Assembly: GCA_038225855.1 (NCBI GenBank)
Contig: JBBRQU010000018.1
Coordinates: 11,614 to 75,613 of the forward strand
Direction: 5' to 3'
Length of the DNA stretch: 64,000 nucleotides
Source: CAHJXF01 sp038225855
GTDB taxonomy: Bacteria > Pseudomonadota > Gammaproteobacteria > Burkholderiales > Burkholderiaceae_D
In this document: one piece after another, positions 62,768 to 64,000 of the stretch
Position numbering within the stretch: position 1 is the first letter of the stretch
Layout: each line of letters opens with the position of its first letter
Notes under the pieces: generated by a model
The model's input: the letters and a program-made list of their open reading frames with translations, nothing else
Database searches by the model: none
Told to the model about the DNA's origin: nothing
Program-made: the position numbers and the translations under genes

Positions 62768-64000
62768 CGCTCGCTTCCTTTCCATCTGCGCAAGAGCAAG
62801 GCATTGCCGACCACGCTCACGCTGCTGAACGCCATCGCCGCACCGGCGACGATCGGGCTCAACAGCCCGAATGCCGCGAGCGGAATGCCGATGACGTTGT
62901 ACGCGAAAGCCCAGAACAGATTCTGGCGAATCTTCGCGTAGGTGCGCCGCGAGATATCGATCGCGTCCGCCACCAGCGCCGGATTGCCGCGCATCAACGT
63001 GATGCCGGCTGCCTGCATGGCGACTTCGGTGCCGGTGGACATTGCGATGCCGACGTCGGCAGCCGCCAGCGCCGGCGCGTCGTTGATGCCGTCGCCGACC
63101 ATCGCGACCCGCACACCGCCGGCCTTGAGCTCAATGATGATCGCGGCCTTGTCTTCGGGCAACACCTCGGCACGAACCTCGTCGATGCCGAGTTGCCGGG
63201 CGACGCTTTCTGCGCTGCCCCGATTGTCGCCGCTGACGAGAGCGGTCTTCACGCCTTGCGCATGCAGCCGTTGCACGGCAAGTGCAGCGCTCGGCTTGAT
63301 CGTGTCGCCGAAGGCGAGCAGTCCGATCAGGCGCGGCCGGGTTGTATCCCCGGTCACGTCGGCCAGCCACGAAACGCTGCGACCTTGTGACTCGAGTTCG
63401 GCTGCGCGAGATTCGAGCGCAGCGAGATCGACCCGCAATTCGCGCATGTAGCGGCTGCTGCCCAAACGCAATTCATGCTGGTCCACCAGCGCGGCGACGC
63501 CGCGGCCGGCAACGGCGCGAACCTCGCTTGCGACAAGGACGGCGACGGGTGCGGCGCTGCCGTCGCGCAGCGGCGTCTCGATTGCTGCGTCGCGCGCTGC
63601 GTCGAGCACCGCCCGAGCCAGCGGATGTTCGCTGCCCGCTTGTATCGCCGCGCTCGCCGCAAGCAGAGCCGCCGTGTCGCCCGCGACCGCCTGCGCCTCG
63701 ATCAGCCGCGGCTTGCCTTCAGTGAGCGTGCCGGTCTTGTCGAAGGCGACAACCTTGACATCATGGGCAAATTCGAGCGCCTCGGCGTCCTTGATCAGAA
63801 TGCCGTGACGCGCGGCCACGCCGGTGCCGGCCATGATCGCCGTCGGTGTCGCCAACCCGAGCGCGCACGGGCAGGCAATCACGAGCACCGCGACGGCGTT
63901 CAGGATCGCCGTCTCCCAATTGCCACTGGCGAGACCCCAGCCGAGCAGCGTGACGAACGCGATACCGATCACGACGGGCACGAATATCGAGCTCACCCGA
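62764..64000 (-). CDS. Cu(I)-exporting P1B-type ATPase, 5' end outside the window
   Basis: The C-terminal 412 codons or so are in the window. The ion-path motif CPC is in VLVIACPCALGLATPTAIMA, the phosphorylation site is AFDKTGTLTEGKPRL, the ATP-binding HP is in GSEHPLARAVL, and the hinge is MVGDGINDAPALAAADVGIA. These identify a P1B ATPase; CPC and the coupled cueR point to Cu(I). It exports copper from the cytosol. The frame stays open past 63996, and the N-terminal metal-binding domains must lie beyond the edge. An internal GTG at 63996 is not the start. Confidence 0.95.
   Translation of the reverse strand, partial: RVSSIFVPVVIGIAFVTLLGWGLASGNWETAILNAVAVLVIACPCALGLATPTAIMAGTGVAARHGILIKDAEALEFAHDVKVVAFDKTGTLTEGKPRLIEAQAVAGDTAALLAASAAIQAGSEHPLARAVLDAARDAAIETPLRDGSAAPVAVLVASEVRAVAGRGVAALVDQHELRLGSSRYMRELRVDLAALESRAAELESQGRSVSWLADVTGDTTRPRLIGLLAFGDTIKPSAALAVQRLHAQGVKTALVSGDNRGSAESVARQLGIDEVRAEVLPEDKAAIIIELKAGGVRVAMVGDGINDAPALAAADVGIAMSTGTEVAMQAAGITLMRGNPALVADAIDISRRTYAKIRQNLFWAFAYNVIGIPLAAFGLLSPIVAGAAMAFSSVSVVGNALLLRRWKGSER

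Overview
The window looks like chromosomal DNA from a high-GC betaproteobacterium, probably in or near Burkholderiales. The clues are the gene order zapA - 6S RNA - EVE-domain gene, a Kdo hydroxylase, a feoA-feoB-small CxxC protein operon, TRAP and TAXI transporters, and interspersed GTTCCCGCG...CGCGGGAACGAC palindromes. No rRNA, tRNA, CRISPR array, phage or complete insertion sequence was recognised. Both ends cut through ongoing sequence: the copper P-type ATPase at the right edge lacks its N-terminal part.

Layout. 0.4-4.8 kb: a forward cluster of DUF4331 protein, small lipoprotein, TPR protein and HupE/UreJ-like membrane protein. 4.8-8.7 kb: a two-component system (reverse) facing away from a secreted EF-hand protein of unknown function (forward). 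8.8-12.7 kb (reverse): POT peptide transporter, Kdo hydroxylase coupled to a TSUP exporter, EVE protein. 12.7-13.6 kb: 6S RNA, zapA and a ZapB-like coiled coil. 13.7-16.1 kb: cobalamin riboswitch and btuB. 16.1-17.9 kb: a thioesterase remnant, a cold-shock gene with a long leader, a cupin and a repeat-rich lipoprotein. 18-21.2 kb: hslO, gamma-carbonic anhydrase, a DUF455 ferritin-like protein and trhO. 21.3-30.7 kb: dnaE followed by an LPS block (heptosyltransferase, two GT4 enzymes, msbA). 30.7-32.2 kb: an AhpD-like protein and a BtuF-like binding protein. 32.3-35 kb: an iron(II) uptake operon. 35-45.7 kb (reverse): pgi, NAD(P)HX repair enzyme, D-amino-acid dehydrogenase and two complete TRAP-type uptake systems; a single-chain 5-oxoprolinase (45.8-49.5 kb) diverges from them.

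49.46-51.16 kb is a lower-GC accessory pocket holding a zincin-like protein with an HEFAH motif, a DUF433 antitoxin, its partner toxin broken by an in-frame stop, and an unassigned short frame. Housekeeping content resumes with a LysR regulator, a small membrane protein, a patatin-like phospholipase, an HTH regulator and purL. 58.7-64 kb is a copper-resistance region: a probable truncated LTxxQ-type periplasmic protein, a cytochrome c, multicopper oxidase CopA, outer-membrane CopB, and, convergent to them, CueR and the Cu(I) ATPase.

The most notable points are the accessory pocket with its zincin and broken toxin; six copies of one palindromic element, two of which supply the C-terminal codons of real genes; gene remnants of a thioesterase and a copper-associated protein; tandem in-frame start codons in the heptosyltransferase gene; and a membrane-anchored CxxCxxCxxC protein at the FeoC position.
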